64,000 bases of DNA. It comes from Methylovirgula sp963708155 (GTDB taxonomy: Bacteria; Pseudomonadota; Alphaproteobacteria; Rhizobiales; Beijerinckiaceae). The position numbers were made by a program, and so were the translations under genes. Each line of letters opens with the position of its first letter. Position 1 is the stretch's first letter. The stretch is from the NCBI GenBank assembly GCA_963708155.1, contig OY970183.1:558001-622000 (forward strand), in the 5' to 3' direction. Positions 25,662 to 35,055 of the stretch are shown here, one piece after another. The notes beneath the pieces are model-generated. The model saw only the letters and a list, made by a program, of their open reading frames with translations. It searched no databases and was not told the origin of the DNA.

Positions 25662-27149
25662 TCAGATGCCGAGTTTGGCCTTCAGCAGCTCATTGACGGC
25701 TTGCGGATTGGCCTTGCCGCCGGTTTGCTTCATCACCTGACCGACGAACCATCCGAGCATTGTCGGCTTGGCCAGAGCTTGCGCGACCTTGTCCGGATTG
25801 GCGGCGATGATCGCATCGACCGCCGTCTCGATGGCGCCAAGATCGGTCACCTGCTTCATTCCCCGCGCCTCGACGATGGCGCGCGGATCGCCGTCCTTCT
25901 CCTCCTCGATGAGGATCAGCAGCAGATCCTTGCCGATCTTTCCGGAGATCGTGCCGTCGGCGATGAGATCGACAAGGCCGGCGATCTGCGCCGGCTTCAG
26001 ATGCGTCTGCGGGACGGTCAGGCCGACCGAATTTGCATAGGCCGACACATCGCCCATGATCCAGTTGGCAACCGCCTTCGGATCACGCTTGGCGCCGCCA
26101 TAAGCGATCGCCGCCTCGTAGTAATCGGCCGTCTCCTTGTCGGCGACGAGCACGCCGGCGTCATAGGGCGGCAGACCATATTCAGCGATGAAGCGAGCGC
26201 GCTTGGCATCCGGCAATTCCGGCAGATGCACGGCCAGTCCATCGACATAGGCTTGATCGAATTCGAGCGGCAAAAGATCGGGATCGGGGAAATAGCGGTA
26301 GTCGTGTGCTTCCTCCTTCGAGCGCATGGAGCGCGTTTCGCCCTTGTTGGGATCGAACAGCCGCGTCTCCTGGTCGATGGCGCCGCCATCTTCGAGGATG
26401 CCGATCTGGCGGCGCGCCTCATATTCGATCGCCTGGCCGATAAAGCGGATCGAATTGACGTTCTTGATCTCGCAGCGCGTGCCGAGCCCTTCGCCGGGCC
26501 GGCGCACGGAGACATTGACGTCGGCGCGCAGCGAACCCTGCTCCATATTGCCGTCGCAGGTGCCGAGATAGCGCAGGATGGTCCGGAGCTTGGTGACGTA
26601 GGCCTTGGCCTCCTCCGATGAGCGCATGTCGGGCTTGGAGACAATCTCCATCAGCGCGACGCCCGAGCGGTTGAGATCGACGAAGGACTTCGTCGGGGAC
26701 TGGTCGTGCAGCGATTTGCCGGCGTCCTGTTCCAAGTGCAAACGCTCGATGCCAACCTCGATCTGCTCTGTCGGCGTCACATCGACAGTCACGACGCCCT
26801 CGCCGACGATCGGGCTCTTGTATTGGGAAATCTGATAGCCCTGCGGCAGATCGGGATAGAAATAATTCTTCCGGTCGAAGCTCGAATGCAGATTGATCTT
26901 CGCCTTGAGGCCGAGCCCGCTGCGGATCGCCTGAGCGACACATTCCTCGTTGATGACCGGCAGCATGCCCGGCATGGCCGCATCGACCAGCGAGACATGG
27001 CTGTTCGGCTCGCCACCGAATTCGGTCGAGGCGCCCGAGAAGAGCTTGGACTTGGAGACGACCTGGGCATGAACCTCCAGGCCGATGATGACCTCCCAGT
27101 CGCCGGTGGCGCCCTTGATCAGCTTGGACGGGGATGCGTGCGTGTTCAT
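25662..27149 (-). CDS. gatB: aspartyl/glutamyl-tRNA amidotransferase subunit B
   Basis: About 495 residues. GatB binds the misacylated Glu-tRNA(Gln) or Asp-tRNA(Asn), activates it with ATP and receives ammonia from GatA. Seen: WEVIIGLEVHAQV and the LFSGAS zinc/entry region near the N-terminus, PDLPQGYQISQYKSPI, VDLNRSGVALMEIVSKPDMRS, and a C-terminal YqeY-like tail ending NELLKAKLGI. ATG 27149 is preferred over 27179 because the product then starts as usual. It is the last gene of the gat operon, separated from gatA by an LprI-like gene. Confidence 0.96.
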   Translation of the reverse strand: MNTHASPSKLIKGATGDWEVIIGLEVHAQVVSKSKLFSGASTEFGGEPNSHVSLVDAAMPGMLPVINEECVAQAIRSGLGLKAKINLHSSFDRKNYFYPDLPQGYQISQYKSPIVGEGVVTVDVTPTEQIEVGIERLHLEQDAGKSLHDQSPTKSFVDLNRSGVALMEIVSKPDMRSSEEAKAYVTKLRTILRYLGTCDGNMEQGSLRADVNVSVRRPGEGLGTRCEIKNVNSIRFIGQAIEYEARRQIGILEDGGAIDQETRLFDPNKGETRSMRSKEEAHDYRYFPDPDLLPLEFDQAYVDGLAVHLPELPDAKRARFIAEYGLPPYDAGVLVADKETADYYEAAIAYGGAKRDPKAVANWIMGDVSAYANSVGLTVPQTHLKPAQIAGLVDLIADGTISGKIGKDLLLILIEEEKDGDPRAIVEARGMKQVTDLGAIETAVDAIIAANPDKVAQALAKPTMLGWFVGQVMKQTGGKANPQAVNELLKAKLGI

Positions 27150-27182
27150 GGCCTGCTCTTTCGTCTGCCGTCGAGACAATCT

Positions 27183-27698
27183 TTAGGGCGTGTCCGCCAG
27201 GGAATTAAGCCAGATGGCCTGGCGCGCCGTTTCATAAAGATAGCAATCGTCCATGAGGACGCTCTCACCCGTGCCGCCCGACATCGGCAAACCTGCGACT
27301 TGGCATTTCTTCTCGCGGGACGTCAGCCACGCGCGCTCCGCATCGCGGATGAGATCGGCGCCCTTGATCTTCTTGCCGCTGTTCGTATCGCTGTCGGTAT
27401 CGCCATATTGCTTGAGGACAGCTTTATAGCCCTTGTTCAATAGCTCGTCCCAAACGCCTGCCTCGCGATTTGCGCAATCCCGCATGCCGTAGGTCGACTG
27501 GCCTTCCGGCTTGTCGAGACAGGGATCCTGCACCACGCCGATGCAGCTTTCGGGCGCAGCCTTGGTCGTTTTGGCCTTGGCGAGGCATTGCGCGACCGCC
27601 GCGCGGTCCTGATCGGTCGGGTTTTGCTGCGCACTGGCTGCACCGACGCTCACGCAGACCAGCAATAGAGAGAGTGCCAACCGGCTGCCGGATCGCAT
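27183..27698 (-). CDS. LprI/DUF1311-family secreted protein
   Basis: 171 residues with a clear signal peptide (LALSLLLVCVSVGAASA, cleavage about residue 23). The mature part carries six cysteines in a pattern fitting the DUF1311/LprI family (QCLAKAK, SCIGVV, DPCLD, RDCANREAGVWDELLNKGY, REKKCQVAG, DDCYLYETARQA). Mycobacterial LprI inhibits lysozyme; most proteobacterial members are untested. Its ATG lies two bases after the gatA stop and gatB begins 33 bp after its stop, so an exported protein is embedded in a cytoplasmic tRNA-modification operon. Confidence 0.82.
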   Translation of the reverse strand: MRSGSRLALSLLLVCVSVGAASAQQNPTDQDRAAVAQCLAKAKTTKAAPESCIGVVQDPCLDKPEGQSTYGMRDCANREAGVWDELLNKGYKAVLKQYGDTDSDTNSGKKIKGADLIRDAERAWLTSREKKCQVAGLPMSGGTGESVLMDDCYLYETARQAIWLNSLADTP

Positions 27699-27700
27699 GA

Positions 27701-29182
27701 TCACGCCCACCATTTCGGCGGCAGTTCGATCTTCGGCGCCGCCTGCTCGATGGCCGAAGCAACCGCGAACAGGGTTTCCTCCTCGAAGGCCCGGCCGATC
27801 AATTGCAGCGCGAGCGGCAGCCCTTCCGACGAAAGCCCCGCCGGCACCGCAATGCCCGGCAGGCCGGCCATGTTCACCGTCACCGTGAAAACATCGTTGA
27901 GATACATTTCGACCGGATCGGCGCTGCCCTTCTCGCCGATGCCGAAGGCGGCCGACGGCGTCGCCGGGGTCAGGATCGCGTCGACGCCTTCCGCGAAGGC
28001 GGTCTCGAAATCGCGCTTGATAAGCGTGCGGATCTTCTGCGCGCGGACATAATAGGCATCGTAATAGCCGGCCGAGAGCACATAGGTGCCGATCATGATG
28101 CGGCGGCGCACTTCCTTGCCGAAGCCGGCGGCGCGGGTGTTCTCGTAAAGCTCGACAATGTCCTTGCCCGGCACCCGCAGCCCGTAGCGCACGCCGTCGT
28201 AGCGGGCGAGATTGGACGAGGCTTCCGCCGGCGCGACGATGTAATAGGCCGGCAGCGCATAACGCGTGTGCGGCAGCGAAATCTCGACGATCTTGGCGCC
28301 CGCTGCCTTCAGCCAGGCGACGCCGTCGTCCCAGAGCTTGGCGATCTCGGCGGGCATGCCGTCGAGCCGATATTCCTTCGGGATGCCGATCACCTTGCCG
28401 CGGATCGACGTGCCGACCGCCGCCTCGTAATCCGGCACCGGCCGGTTGACCGAAGTCGAGTCCTTCGGATCGTAACCCGCCATCGAGCGCAGCATGATCG
28501 CCGCATCGCGCACATCGCGGGTGATCGGGCCGGCCTGATCGAGCGACGAGGCGAAAGCGACGATGCCCCAGCGCGAACAGCGGCCATAGGTCGGCTTGAT
28601 GCCGACCGTGCCGGTGAAAGCCGCGGGCTGACGGATCGAGCCGCCCGTGTCCGTCGCCGTCGCGCCATAACAAAGCCGCGCCGCGACCGCGGCCGCCGAG
28701 CCGCCGGACGAGCCGCCGGGCACGATCTTCACGTTCGAGCCGGGGCGTCGCCAAGGCGAGGTGACGGGCCCGAAATAGGAGGTTTCGTTCGACGAACCCA
28801 TGGCGAATTCGTCGAGGTTGAGCTTGCCGAGCATCACCGCGCCGTCGCGCCAGAGATTGGCCGAAACGGTCGATTCATAGGTCGGCACGAAACCTTCGAG
28901 AATGTGGCTCGCCGCCGTCGTCTGCACGCCCTTGGTGCAGTAGAGATCCTTGATGCCGAGCGGAATGCCTTCGAGCGGCCGCGCGTCGCCGGCAGCGAGC
29001 CTTTTGTCGGACTCCGCCGCCATCGCCAAAGCCTTTTCCGGCGTTTCGACGATGAAGCAATTGAGCGCCCGGCCCTGTTCGACAGCGGCGATCTGCGCCT
29101 TGGCGAGTTCGACGGCGGAAACCTCTTTCTTCACCAGCGCATCGCGCGCCGTGGCAAGGCTCAATTCGGTCAATTCGGTCAA
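27701..29182 (-). CDS. gatA: aspartyl/glutamyl-tRNA amidotransferase subunit A
   Basis: 493 residues of the amidase-signature family. The Ser-cisSer-Lys triad is visible: Lys in GIPLGIKDLYCTKG (about 79), cis-Ser and nucleophile in PGGSSGGSAAAVAA and ATDTGGSIRQPAAF. It liberates ammonia from glutamine for GatB. The apparent start is TTG in a repeated TTGACCGAA context (MTELTELSLA); no ATG lies at the expected position. gatC is 39 bp upstream. Confidence 0.96.
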   Translation of the reverse strand: MTELTELSLATARDALVKKEVSAVELAKAQIAAVEQGRALNCFIVETPEKALAMAAESDKRLAAGDARPLEGIPLGIKDLYCTKGVQTTAASHILEGFVPTYESTVSANLWRDGAVMLGKLNLDEFAMGSSNETSYFGPVTSPWRRPGSNVKIVPGGSSGGSAAAVAARLCYGATATDTGGSIRQPAAFTGTVGIKPTYGRCSRWGIVAFASSLDQAGPITRDVRDAAIMLRSMAGYDPKDSTSVNRPVPDYEAAVGTSIRGKVIGIPKEYRLDGMPAEIAKLWDDGVAWLKAAGAKIVEISLPHTRYALPAYYIVAPAEASSNLARYDGVRYGLRVPGKDIVELYENTRAAGFGKEVRRRIMIGTYVLSAGYYDAYYVRAQKIRTLIKRDFETAFAEGVDAILTPATPSAAFGIGEKGSADPVEMYLNDVFTVTVNMAGLPGIAVPAGLSSEGLPLALQLIGRAFEEETLFAVASAIEQAAPKIELPPKWWA

Positions 29183-29221
29183 ATGTTGCTCTCTAATATG
29201 TAGAAGTTGGTGTCGGGCGGC

Positions 29222-29509
29222 CTATTCCACGACCTTCGGCACGACGAAGAAATGATCCTCGCTCGCCGGCGCGTTGGCGACGATCTCGTCGGCGATATTG
29301 CCGTCGTTGACGACATCGGCCCGTTCATAGAGATGCATCGGCATCACCGAGGTCATCGGCTCTACACCGCTCACATCGACGCTGTTCAATTCCTCGACGA
29401 AGGCGAGGATCGCATTCAGTTCCTGCGCCAGATGCGGCACGTCCGCGTCGGTGAGCTTGATCCGTGCCAGATGGGCGATACGGCGGACGGTCGCCTGATC
29501 AACAGCCAT
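29222..29509 (-). CDS. gatC: aspartyl/glutamyl-tRNA amidotransferase subunit C
   Basis: 95 residues, the normal GatC size. VRRIAHLARIKLTDADV at the start, NAILAFVEELNSVDVSGVEPM in the middle and the EDHFFVVPKVVE ending are diagnostic. It stabilises the GatA-GatB interface. First gene of the gat operon. GAGGAGACAAA precedes the ATG. Confidence 0.95.
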   Translation of the reverse strand: MAVDQATVRRIAHLARIKLTDADVPHLAQELNAILAFVEELNSVDVSGVEPMTSVMPMHLYERADVVNDGNIADEIVANAPASEDHFFVVPKVVE

Positions 29510-29582
29510 TTTGTCTCCTCAGCTCCACCCAGAAGCAAGGGCCGAGCCTATAGCACCCGCGCGCCACGCCGGGCAATCGAAG

Positions 29583-30278
29583 TCAGACCTGGAGCATCTC
29601 GCCGATGGCGGGCACATGTACCCTCGGCTTGCCGTCGAGCGCCGCGACGAATTCGTCGGGCGTCTGCGCCAGAAGATCGAACGTCCCGTAATGGCAGGGA
29701 ATGACGGATTCGAAGGCGAAATAGCGATGCACGGCCTCAGCCGCGATCTTGCCGCCCATGGTGAAGCGGTCGCCGACCGGGACGAAGCCGATTTTCGGCC
29801 GGTAAATCTCGCCAATCAGCCCCATATCCGGAAACATCGCCGTATCGCCCATGTGGTAAACGACGGGCCCGCTCGCCGGGGTGACGACAATGCCCATCGG
29901 ATTGCCGAGATAGACCGGCTTGCCGTCGACAATCGTGCTGGAGGAATGGAGCGCCGGAGTGAAACTCACCTTGAAATCCCCGAGCGCGATTGTGCCGCCG
30001 GTGTTGCCCGGATTGATATTCGGCGCGCCCTGCCCGGCGAGATAGACGCAGATTTCGAAATTCGAGACGATCTGCGCGCCGCTCGCCTTGGCGATCTCGA
30101 CGGTGTCGCCGACATGGTCGTCGTGGCCATGCGTCAAAAGAATATGGGTCGTGCCGGCGGTGACGGCATCGAAATCGAGCTGGAATTTCGGATTGCCGCG
30201 CAGAAACGGATCAATGAGAATGACGGAAGATCCGGTTTCGATCCGGAAGGCGGAATGGCCGAGCCAGGTGATTTTCAT
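29583..30278 (-). CDS. UPF0173 metal-dependent hydrolase
   Basis: 231 residues of metallo-beta-lactamase fold. MKITWLGHSAFRIE opens the protein as in UPF0173, and the metal motif THGHDDHVGD (HxHxDH) lies at about 60-69; further ligands are probably the His in VYHMGDTAMF and the His in IPCHYGTF. The substrate is unknown. ATG 30278 follows GGAGCGACCC; longer frames upstream are not supported. It is 73 bp upstream of gatC, so both may share a transcript. Confidence 0.88.
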   Translation of the reverse strand: MKITWLGHSAFRIETGSSVILIDPFLRGNPKFQLDFDAVTAGTTHILLTHGHDDHVGDTVEIAKASGAQIVSNFEICVYLAGQGAPNINPGNTGGTIALGDFKVSFTPALHSSSTIVDGKPVYLGNPMGIVVTPASGPVVYHMGDTAMFPDMGLIGEIYRPKIGFVPVGDRFTMGGKIAAEAVHRYFAFESVIPCHYGTFDLLAQTPDEFVAALDGKPRVHVPAIGEMLQV

Positions 30279-30393
30279 GGGTCGCTCCAGAACCAGACGG
30301 ATGCCGCACGGCGGCGCGGCGCGCTGCGGGGGACATAGCCCAATCCCGGCCGCACGGCCACTTTCTCCGCCGCACGCGCGCGCATTTCTGCGC

Positions 30394-30873
30394 ATGAGCG
30401 GACCCGATATTCCGATCACGGATCTGGCGCCGCGCCTCGGCCGCGGCCAGCGGCTGATGGGCCTCGATCTCGGCACCAAGACCATCGGGCTTGCCCTCTC
30501 CGACGTCGAGCGACGGCTCGCGAGCCCACTGGAAACCTTGAAGCGCGGCAAATTTTCCGCCGACGCCGCGGCTTTGCTGGCGCGCGCCGAAAAATTCGAC
30601 GTCGCGGGCTTCGTCATCGGCCTGCCGCTCAATATGGATGGCAGCGAGGGACCCCGCGTCCAGGCGACCCGCGCCTTTGTCCGCAATCTCGCCAAGCTGA
30701 CACCGGCGCCCATCGTATTCTGGGATGAGCGCCTTTCGACCGCCGCAGTCACCCGCACGCTGATCGAACAGGATGCCTCGCGGGCGAAACGGGCCGCGGT
30801 CGTCGACCGGATGGCCGCCGCCTATATATTGCAGGGCGCGCTCGATCGGCTGAGCAGGCTGAGCAGCGCCTGA
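30394..30873 (+). CDS. ruvX: RuvX/YqgF Holliday-junction-resolvase-like nuclease
   Basis: 159 residues. RLMGLDLGTKTIGLALSD holds the first catalytic Asp of the RNase H-like fold, VIGLPLNMDG the second block, FWDERLSTAAVTRTLIE the Glu and VVDRMAAAYILQGALD the last Asp. Known roles include 16S rRNA 5' processing and junction cleavage. It is divergent from the UPF0173 gene and ends six bases before the stop of the convergent kinase. Confidence 0.92.
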   Translation: MSGPDIPITDLAPRLGRGQRLMGLDLGTKTIGLALSDVERRLASPLETLKRGKFSADAAALLARAEKFDVAGFVIGLPLNMDGSEGPRVQATRAFVRNLAKLTPAPIVFWDERLSTAAVTRTLIEQDASRAKRAAVVDRMAAAYILQGALDRLSRLSSA

Positions 30874-30878
30874 TGGAT

Positions 30879-32252
30879 TTACGCCACGCCGAGAGCCAGA
30901 TCATTCATCTGGCTCGAGGGGAATAGCGCTTCGACGCGCGTGCCGCCGCCGGCGCGCGGCGTGATCCGCAGCCTGCCCCCGCAAGCCTGGACGCGCTCGT
31001 TCATGCCGGTGAGGCCAAGCCCGCGCACCGTCGCCTCGCTGATGCCAATTCCGTCGTCTTCCACAACGGCGCGTAGCGCTTCGCCAACGCCGCTCGCGTC
31101 GGGCGAGACATAATCGACGCTGACGCGCGCCTTGCGCGCCCGTGCGTGGCGGAAAATATTGGTCAGGCTTTCCTGCACCACGCGATAGGCGGCAAGCTCG
31201 ACCGCTTCGCCGACGAGGTCGAAATCGTCACTGAGCTGCAGCGAGATTTCGAGTTCCGGATGGGCGGCGCGCCAGGAGCCGACGAGGGTGCGCAATGCTT
31301 CGGCAAGGCCCAGTTCATCAAGTCCGGGCGGCCTCAGCCGCTGCAACAGCCGGCGCAGCAAGGTCTGGATCGCTTCGGCCTGTTCGCCGATCGAGGCGAC
31401 ATTCTGCTTGACGACGGCGGGAGACGGCGCGCCCTCGCTCAGCGCGCTGACATTGGCGCGGATGCAGAACAGGGGCGGCCCCATTTCATCATGCAGATCG
31501 CGCGCGATCTGACCGCGCTCTTCCTCCTGCACCCGCATCATCTGATGCATGAGCCGATGATTTTCCGCGTTGATCTTGGCGAGGTCGGCGGCGAGCCCGT
31601 TGATCTTGGCGCCGATATCGACGAATTCCGGCGGCCCGCGCGGCACAAGCTTTATGTCCGTATCGCCACGTGCGAGTTTGGTAATCGCAGCGCCCACATC
31701 GGCAATCGGGGCGATGGCGCGGCCAACGAGGATCAGGATCAGGACGAAAAGACAGACACCGAAGGCCAGCGTCGTCGCCGCGACCGAACAAACTTCGGTC
31801 CAGATCTCCGCAACCTCGCTGGTCGGATTGGCGATGATGACGATATCGCCATAGTTCCGGCCATGGATGGTCGCCGGAACAACGGTGATGTTCGGGCGCG
31901 GCTGGAACAGCCGGATAAACCAATAAGGCGCGCTGCCGACAGGGCTGGTCGTGGAGATGAGCGGCAGGTTATGCACCTCCGTCATGTCATGCGCGATGAC
32001 GATGCGCACATGCCGCAAATTCTTGAGTTCGGCGAGGAGACGCTGCAGCAGCGGTTCCGGGTCCGTTGCATCTTGCAGACTGGCCAGCACGGTCTCGATC
32101 ATCTCGCGCGCCAGCGTCTGATCGCTTTCGCCTTCGGCCTGCACGCGCGGTCCGGCGTTCCAGCCGATCAAGGCGAAATTGACCAGCAAAGAGAGAAAGA
32201 GCACCGCGCCGAGAAGCAGGTTCAAGCGCCAGCGCAAAGACAGACTTCGCAT
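30879..32252 (-). CDS. sensor histidine kinase (NarX/UhpB type)
   Basis: About 457 residues. Membrane helix 1 (about 8-28), a periplasmic sensor of about 120 residues, helix 2 (about 150-175), HAMP (RAIAPIADVGAAITKL, then LARGDTDIKLVP), a HisKA_3 box IARDLHDEMGPPLF with the phosphorylated His, and HATPase motifs EDDGIGIS and GLGLTGMNERV. This is the kinase class that partners NarL/FixJ-type regulators, and such a regulator is divergently encoded 230 bp away. The signal is unknown. ATG 32252 after AAGAGGCG is preferred over 32321. Confidence 0.9.
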   Translation of the reverse strand: MRSLSLRWRLNLLLGAVLFLSLLVNFALIGWNAGPRVQAEGESDQTLAREMIETVLASLQDATDPEPLLQRLLAELKNLRHVRIVIAHDMTEVHNLPLISTTSPVGSAPYWFIRLFQPRPNITVVPATIHGRNYGDIVIIANPTSEVAEIWTEVCSVAATTLAFGVCLFVLILILVGRAIAPIADVGAAITKLARGDTDIKLVPRGPPEFVDIGAKINGLAADLAKINAENHRLMHQMMRVQEEERGQIARDLHDEMGPPLFCIRANVSALSEGAPSPAVVKQNVASIGEQAEAIQTLLRRLLQRLRPPGLDELGLAEALRTLVGSWRAAHPELEISLQLSDDFDLVGEAVELAAYRVVQESLTNIFRHARARKARVSVDYVSPDASGVGEALRAVVEDDGIGISEATVRGLGLTGMNERVQACGGRLRITPRAGGGTRVEALFPSSQMNDLALGVA

Positions 32253-32482
32253 CACCACGCCTCTTAAGCTGCGCGACGCAAACTTGCGACGCCTCCCGCT
32301 TGCAGGTTCAAAGAATCTCACGCTGCCGGGATGTTATCCATAGCCATCATGACTTTTTCCATAGTACCCAGTCCTTATACCCATATCCGCTGTTAAGCAT
32401 CTAGGATTTAAGGGAAATCGTTGACACGCGCGCGTCGCCAGCCGAAACATCGCCGGGTTATTTCGCTGGCGGGTTGGAGAAG

Positions 32483-33100
32483 ATGCAAGTTCTGATCGTC
32501 GATGATCACCCGGTCATTATTTCTGGGTGCCGGGCGATGCTATCACCCCATGAAGATATTACCGTTATCGACGCGCTGAATTCGGCGCAAGCCTACGACA
32601 AATACGTCGAAGCACGGCCAGATGTGGTGGTGATCGACATCAATCTACCCGGAATGTCCGGCTTCGCGCTGACGCGGCAAATCCTCGAATACGACGCGCA
32701 GGCGAAGATCATCATCTTCACGATGAACGACGATCCGATCTTCGCGGCGCGCGCGATCGAGAACGGCGCCAAGGGCTATATCGGCAAGTGCGAAGATCCG
32801 GCGCGCTTCGTCGCCGCGATTCGCGCTGTCGCGGCGGGGCAAACCTTCCTACTGCCGGAGATGGCGCAGAAGCTCGCCTTTCTCGATCCGGGCCGGCGCG
32901 ATTTCCTGACCGGGCTCAACGCGCGCGAACTGGAGATTTTGCGGCTGCTGCGCGCCGGCAAGAGCATGGCCGAGATCGCCGGCATCATCAACGTCTCTTA
33001 TAAGACCGTCGCCAATTCCTGCGCGGTGCTCAAGCGCAAACTCGGCGCGCGCACACCGCTCGACCTCGTCCGCATCGCCGTCGAAAACAAGCTGGCCTGA
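32483..33100 (+). CDS. NarL/FixJ-family response regulator
   Basis: About 205 residues. Receiver domain with IVDDHPVI (acidic pocket), phospho-acceptor Asp in VVVIDINLPGMSG (about 53) and FTMNDD; C-terminal LuxR HTH with LNARELEILRLLRAGKSMAEIA and SYKTVANSCAVLKRKLG. It probably receives phosphate from the divergently encoded kinase. GGAGAAG precedes ATG 32483; a TTG at 32474 is an alternative. Confidence 0.9.
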   Translation: MQVLIVDDHPVIISGCRAMLSPHEDITVIDALNSAQAYDKYVEARPDVVVIDINLPGMSGFALTRQILEYDAQAKIIIFTMNDDPIFAARAIENGAKGYIGKCEDPARFVAAIRAVAAGQTFLLPEMAQKLAFLDPGRRDFLTGLNARELEILRLLRAGKSMAEIAGIINVSYKTVANSCAVLKRKLGARTPLDLVRIAVENKLA

Positions 33101-33239
33101 CCCTCTGCCTGCTGCACCCCGATGATGGGCGCGCCACGCGATACACCTACGCAAAGCGCCAGGAATCGTTCCCGATCCTGGCGCAAGCGATAGTGTAAGG
33201 AGAATGCGGCGCAGGTCACGCGCCGCTGAGAAGGCGCGG

Positions 33240-34193
33240 CTACTCGAGCACGAGATTGCGCGGTTTTCCGGCGACCCAGGCCTCGACATTGTCGATGAGC
33301 TGGTTGGACAGACCCGTCATCGCCTCAACGCTCGCCCAAGCAACATGCGGCGTGATGAGCAGATTGGGCAGATCGGCATCGAGCAAAACATTGCCGTTCT
33401 TCGGCGGCTCGACGGTCAATACGTCGAAACCTGCGCCGGCGATCTCGCCGGATTTCAGCGCCTCGACAAGCGCCTTTTCATCGACAAGGCCGCCGCGCGC
33501 GGTGTTGATGAGAACGGCATCGTTCTTCATCTTCTTGAGTTCGGCGGCGCCGATGACATTGCGCGTCTGCTCGGTCAGCGGGCAATGCAGCGAGACGACA
33601 TCGCTTTCTTTCAGGACGGTATCGAGATCGACCTTGCCGGGAAAATCGTAGAGATCCGTCGCGATCACTTTCATGCCGAGCGCCTCGGCGCGGGCGCCGA
33701 CGGATTTGCCCAAAGCGCCATAGCCGATGAGGCCCAGCGTCGAACCGGCAATGTCATGGATGGGATGATCGAAATAGCAGAATTGATTGATCGTCTGCCA
33801 TTTGCCGCGTCGCACGTCGAGCACATAGGGAACGAGGCTGCGGCGCAGCGCAAAGATCAGCGCCAGCGTATGCTCCGGCACCGTATTGTCGGCATAATTG
33901 CGGATGTTCGACACGGCGATGCCGTGCGCCTTGCAATAGGCCTTGTCGACGCAATCGGTGCCGGTCGCGGCGACGGCGATCAATTTCAGCTTGGGGAGCT
34001 TTTCAAGGCTCGGCGCGCGCAGCGGCACCTTGTTGATGATGGCAATATCGGCGTCAGCGAGGCGTTCGACGACCTCGTCGGCGACCGTCTCCTGATATTC
34101 GGTGTAGCTATGCGGGAAATTCGGCTGCCGCACCGGGACGCCGATCGTCGCGCGGTCGAGGAAAACGATATTGTAATGCGGGGTCTCAGCCAC
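33240..34193 (-). CDS. hprA: D-2-hydroxyacid dehydrogenase, hydroxypyruvate-reductase-like
   Basis: 317 residues. NAD-binding GLIGYGALGKSVG (about 145-157) followed by an Asp (ATDLYD) indicates NAD(H) preference. Catalytic Arg in NTARGGLVDE, Glu in LTVEPP and His in TPHVAWAS are present. The family includes glycerate dehydrogenase/hydroxypyruvate reductase, which in methylotrophs works in the serine cycle; glyoxylate reductase is an equally possible role. The start is GTG after AGGAGAGGCGCCC. No other serine-cycle gene is adjacent, so the symbol is tentative. Confidence 0.75.
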   Translation of the reverse strand: MAETPHYNIVFLDRATIGVPVRQPNFPHSYTEYQETVADEVVERLADADIAIINKVPLRAPSLEKLPKLKLIAVAATGTDCVDKAYCKAHGIAVSNIRNYADNTVPEHTLALIFALRRSLVPYVLDVRRGKWQTINQFCYFDHPIHDIAGSTLGLIGYGALGKSVGARAEALGMKVIATDLYDFPGKVDLDTVLKESDVVSLHCPLTEQTRNVIGAAELKKMKNDAVLINTARGGLVDEKALVEALKSGEIAGAGFDVLTVEPPKNGNVLLDADLPNLLITPHVAWASVEAMTGLSNQLIDNVEAWVAGKPRNLVLE

Positions 34194-34292
34194 GGGCGCC
34201 TCTCCTTTTTCGCCCTCTCCTTATGGGGACCGGCCTGGAACGTCAATCGGGTCGGAAAAGTGCCGCGGTCGCGGGCCCGCGCCGCAGAGCCG

Positions 34293-35003
34293 CTAGTTCA
34301 CATCCCATTCGCAGATGCGAAAATTATTGCGGCGCTGTTCCAGATCGACATGAAGGTGAAAGGCGTGTGCGGAATCCGATCCCGGGCCCAGGACAGTCCT
34401 GAACCGCGCACAGGCACTGGTTTTCAGCCGTGCCAGAAACGCCGGTTTTTCCGCCTGCTGCTGGATGAGAATCTGCCGCCCGTCGCGCAGCACGAGGCCG
34501 CGCAGATCGACCGCATTGCCCTTGGCATGCTCGCTGAGCTTCTCGCTCGCGAGATGATTACGGTTGCGGCACTCATAGCCGATCGAGCCGAGAATTTTGG
34601 CGAGGCCGCTTTCCGTCTGGACGGCAGGCGCCACGTCGTCGCGAACCCAATCGCCAAGCACTTCCGCGAGATCGCAGCGAATGAGCGATGGCGGCTCGAA
34701 CGGCACAGTCGTTCCATCGGCAAGCACGACGGCTTTCAATGTGACCGGCGCGGCGATACCGCAACCGTTGGGGCCGCTGACGGGAGCGGCAGCGGCGACG
34801 ATAAGCCGCTTGCTGGCAAGGACACGGTCACAGGCCGGGTCCGGTGCTGCGACCGGGGAAACCGGCAGCGCTGGTTTGACCGCCGGCGCGGACAGGTCTG
34901 CAGGCCGCGGGGGCGGCAGCGGCGCGGCCGACTCACACTTTGCTGCGCTGCAAGGCAAAGCCGACGAAAGCAGCGCAAATAAAATGGCTGAACGGATATC
35001 CAT
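34293..35003 (-). CDS. extensin-family (Extensin_2) protein
   Basis: 236 residues. Signal peptide (1-20), a Pro/Ala-rich linker (about 28-58) and an Extensin_2 domain. The domain shows SEHAKGNAVDLRGL and HAFHLHVDLEQRRNN, the His/Asp pattern shared with D-Ala-D-Ala metallopeptidases, so a periplasmic cell-wall role is plausible. Four or more cysteines (PACDR, NGCGI, IRCDLA, YECRN, SACARF) suggest disulfides. Common in Hyphomicrobiales, with function unproven. Confidence 0.82.
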   Translation of the reverse strand: MDIRSAILFALLSSALPCSAAKCESAAPLPPPRPADLSAPAVKPALPVSPVAAPDPACDRVLASKRLIVAAAAPVSGPNGCGIAAPVTLKAVVLADGTTVPFEPPSLIRCDLAEVLGDWVRDDVAPAVQTESGLAKILGSIGYECRNRNHLASEKLSEHAKGNAVDLRGLVLRDGRQILIQQQAEKPAFLARLKTSACARFRTVLGPGSDSAHAFHLHVDLEQRRNNFRICEWDVN

Positions 35004-35055
35004 TCAGCTCAAACGCGGCGGCCGCGCCAAAGCTCCTTCACAAAGGCATGTTCTG

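Noticed and set aside
27183..28754. A 523-codon minus-strand frame containing the LprI-like protein
   Set aside because: Its first two thirds are the shadow of gatA; only the part from ATG 27698 has a signal peptide and family motifs.
33157..33183. Hairpin after the response regulator as a terminator
   Set aside because: The stem is imperfect in the centre and has no T-run.
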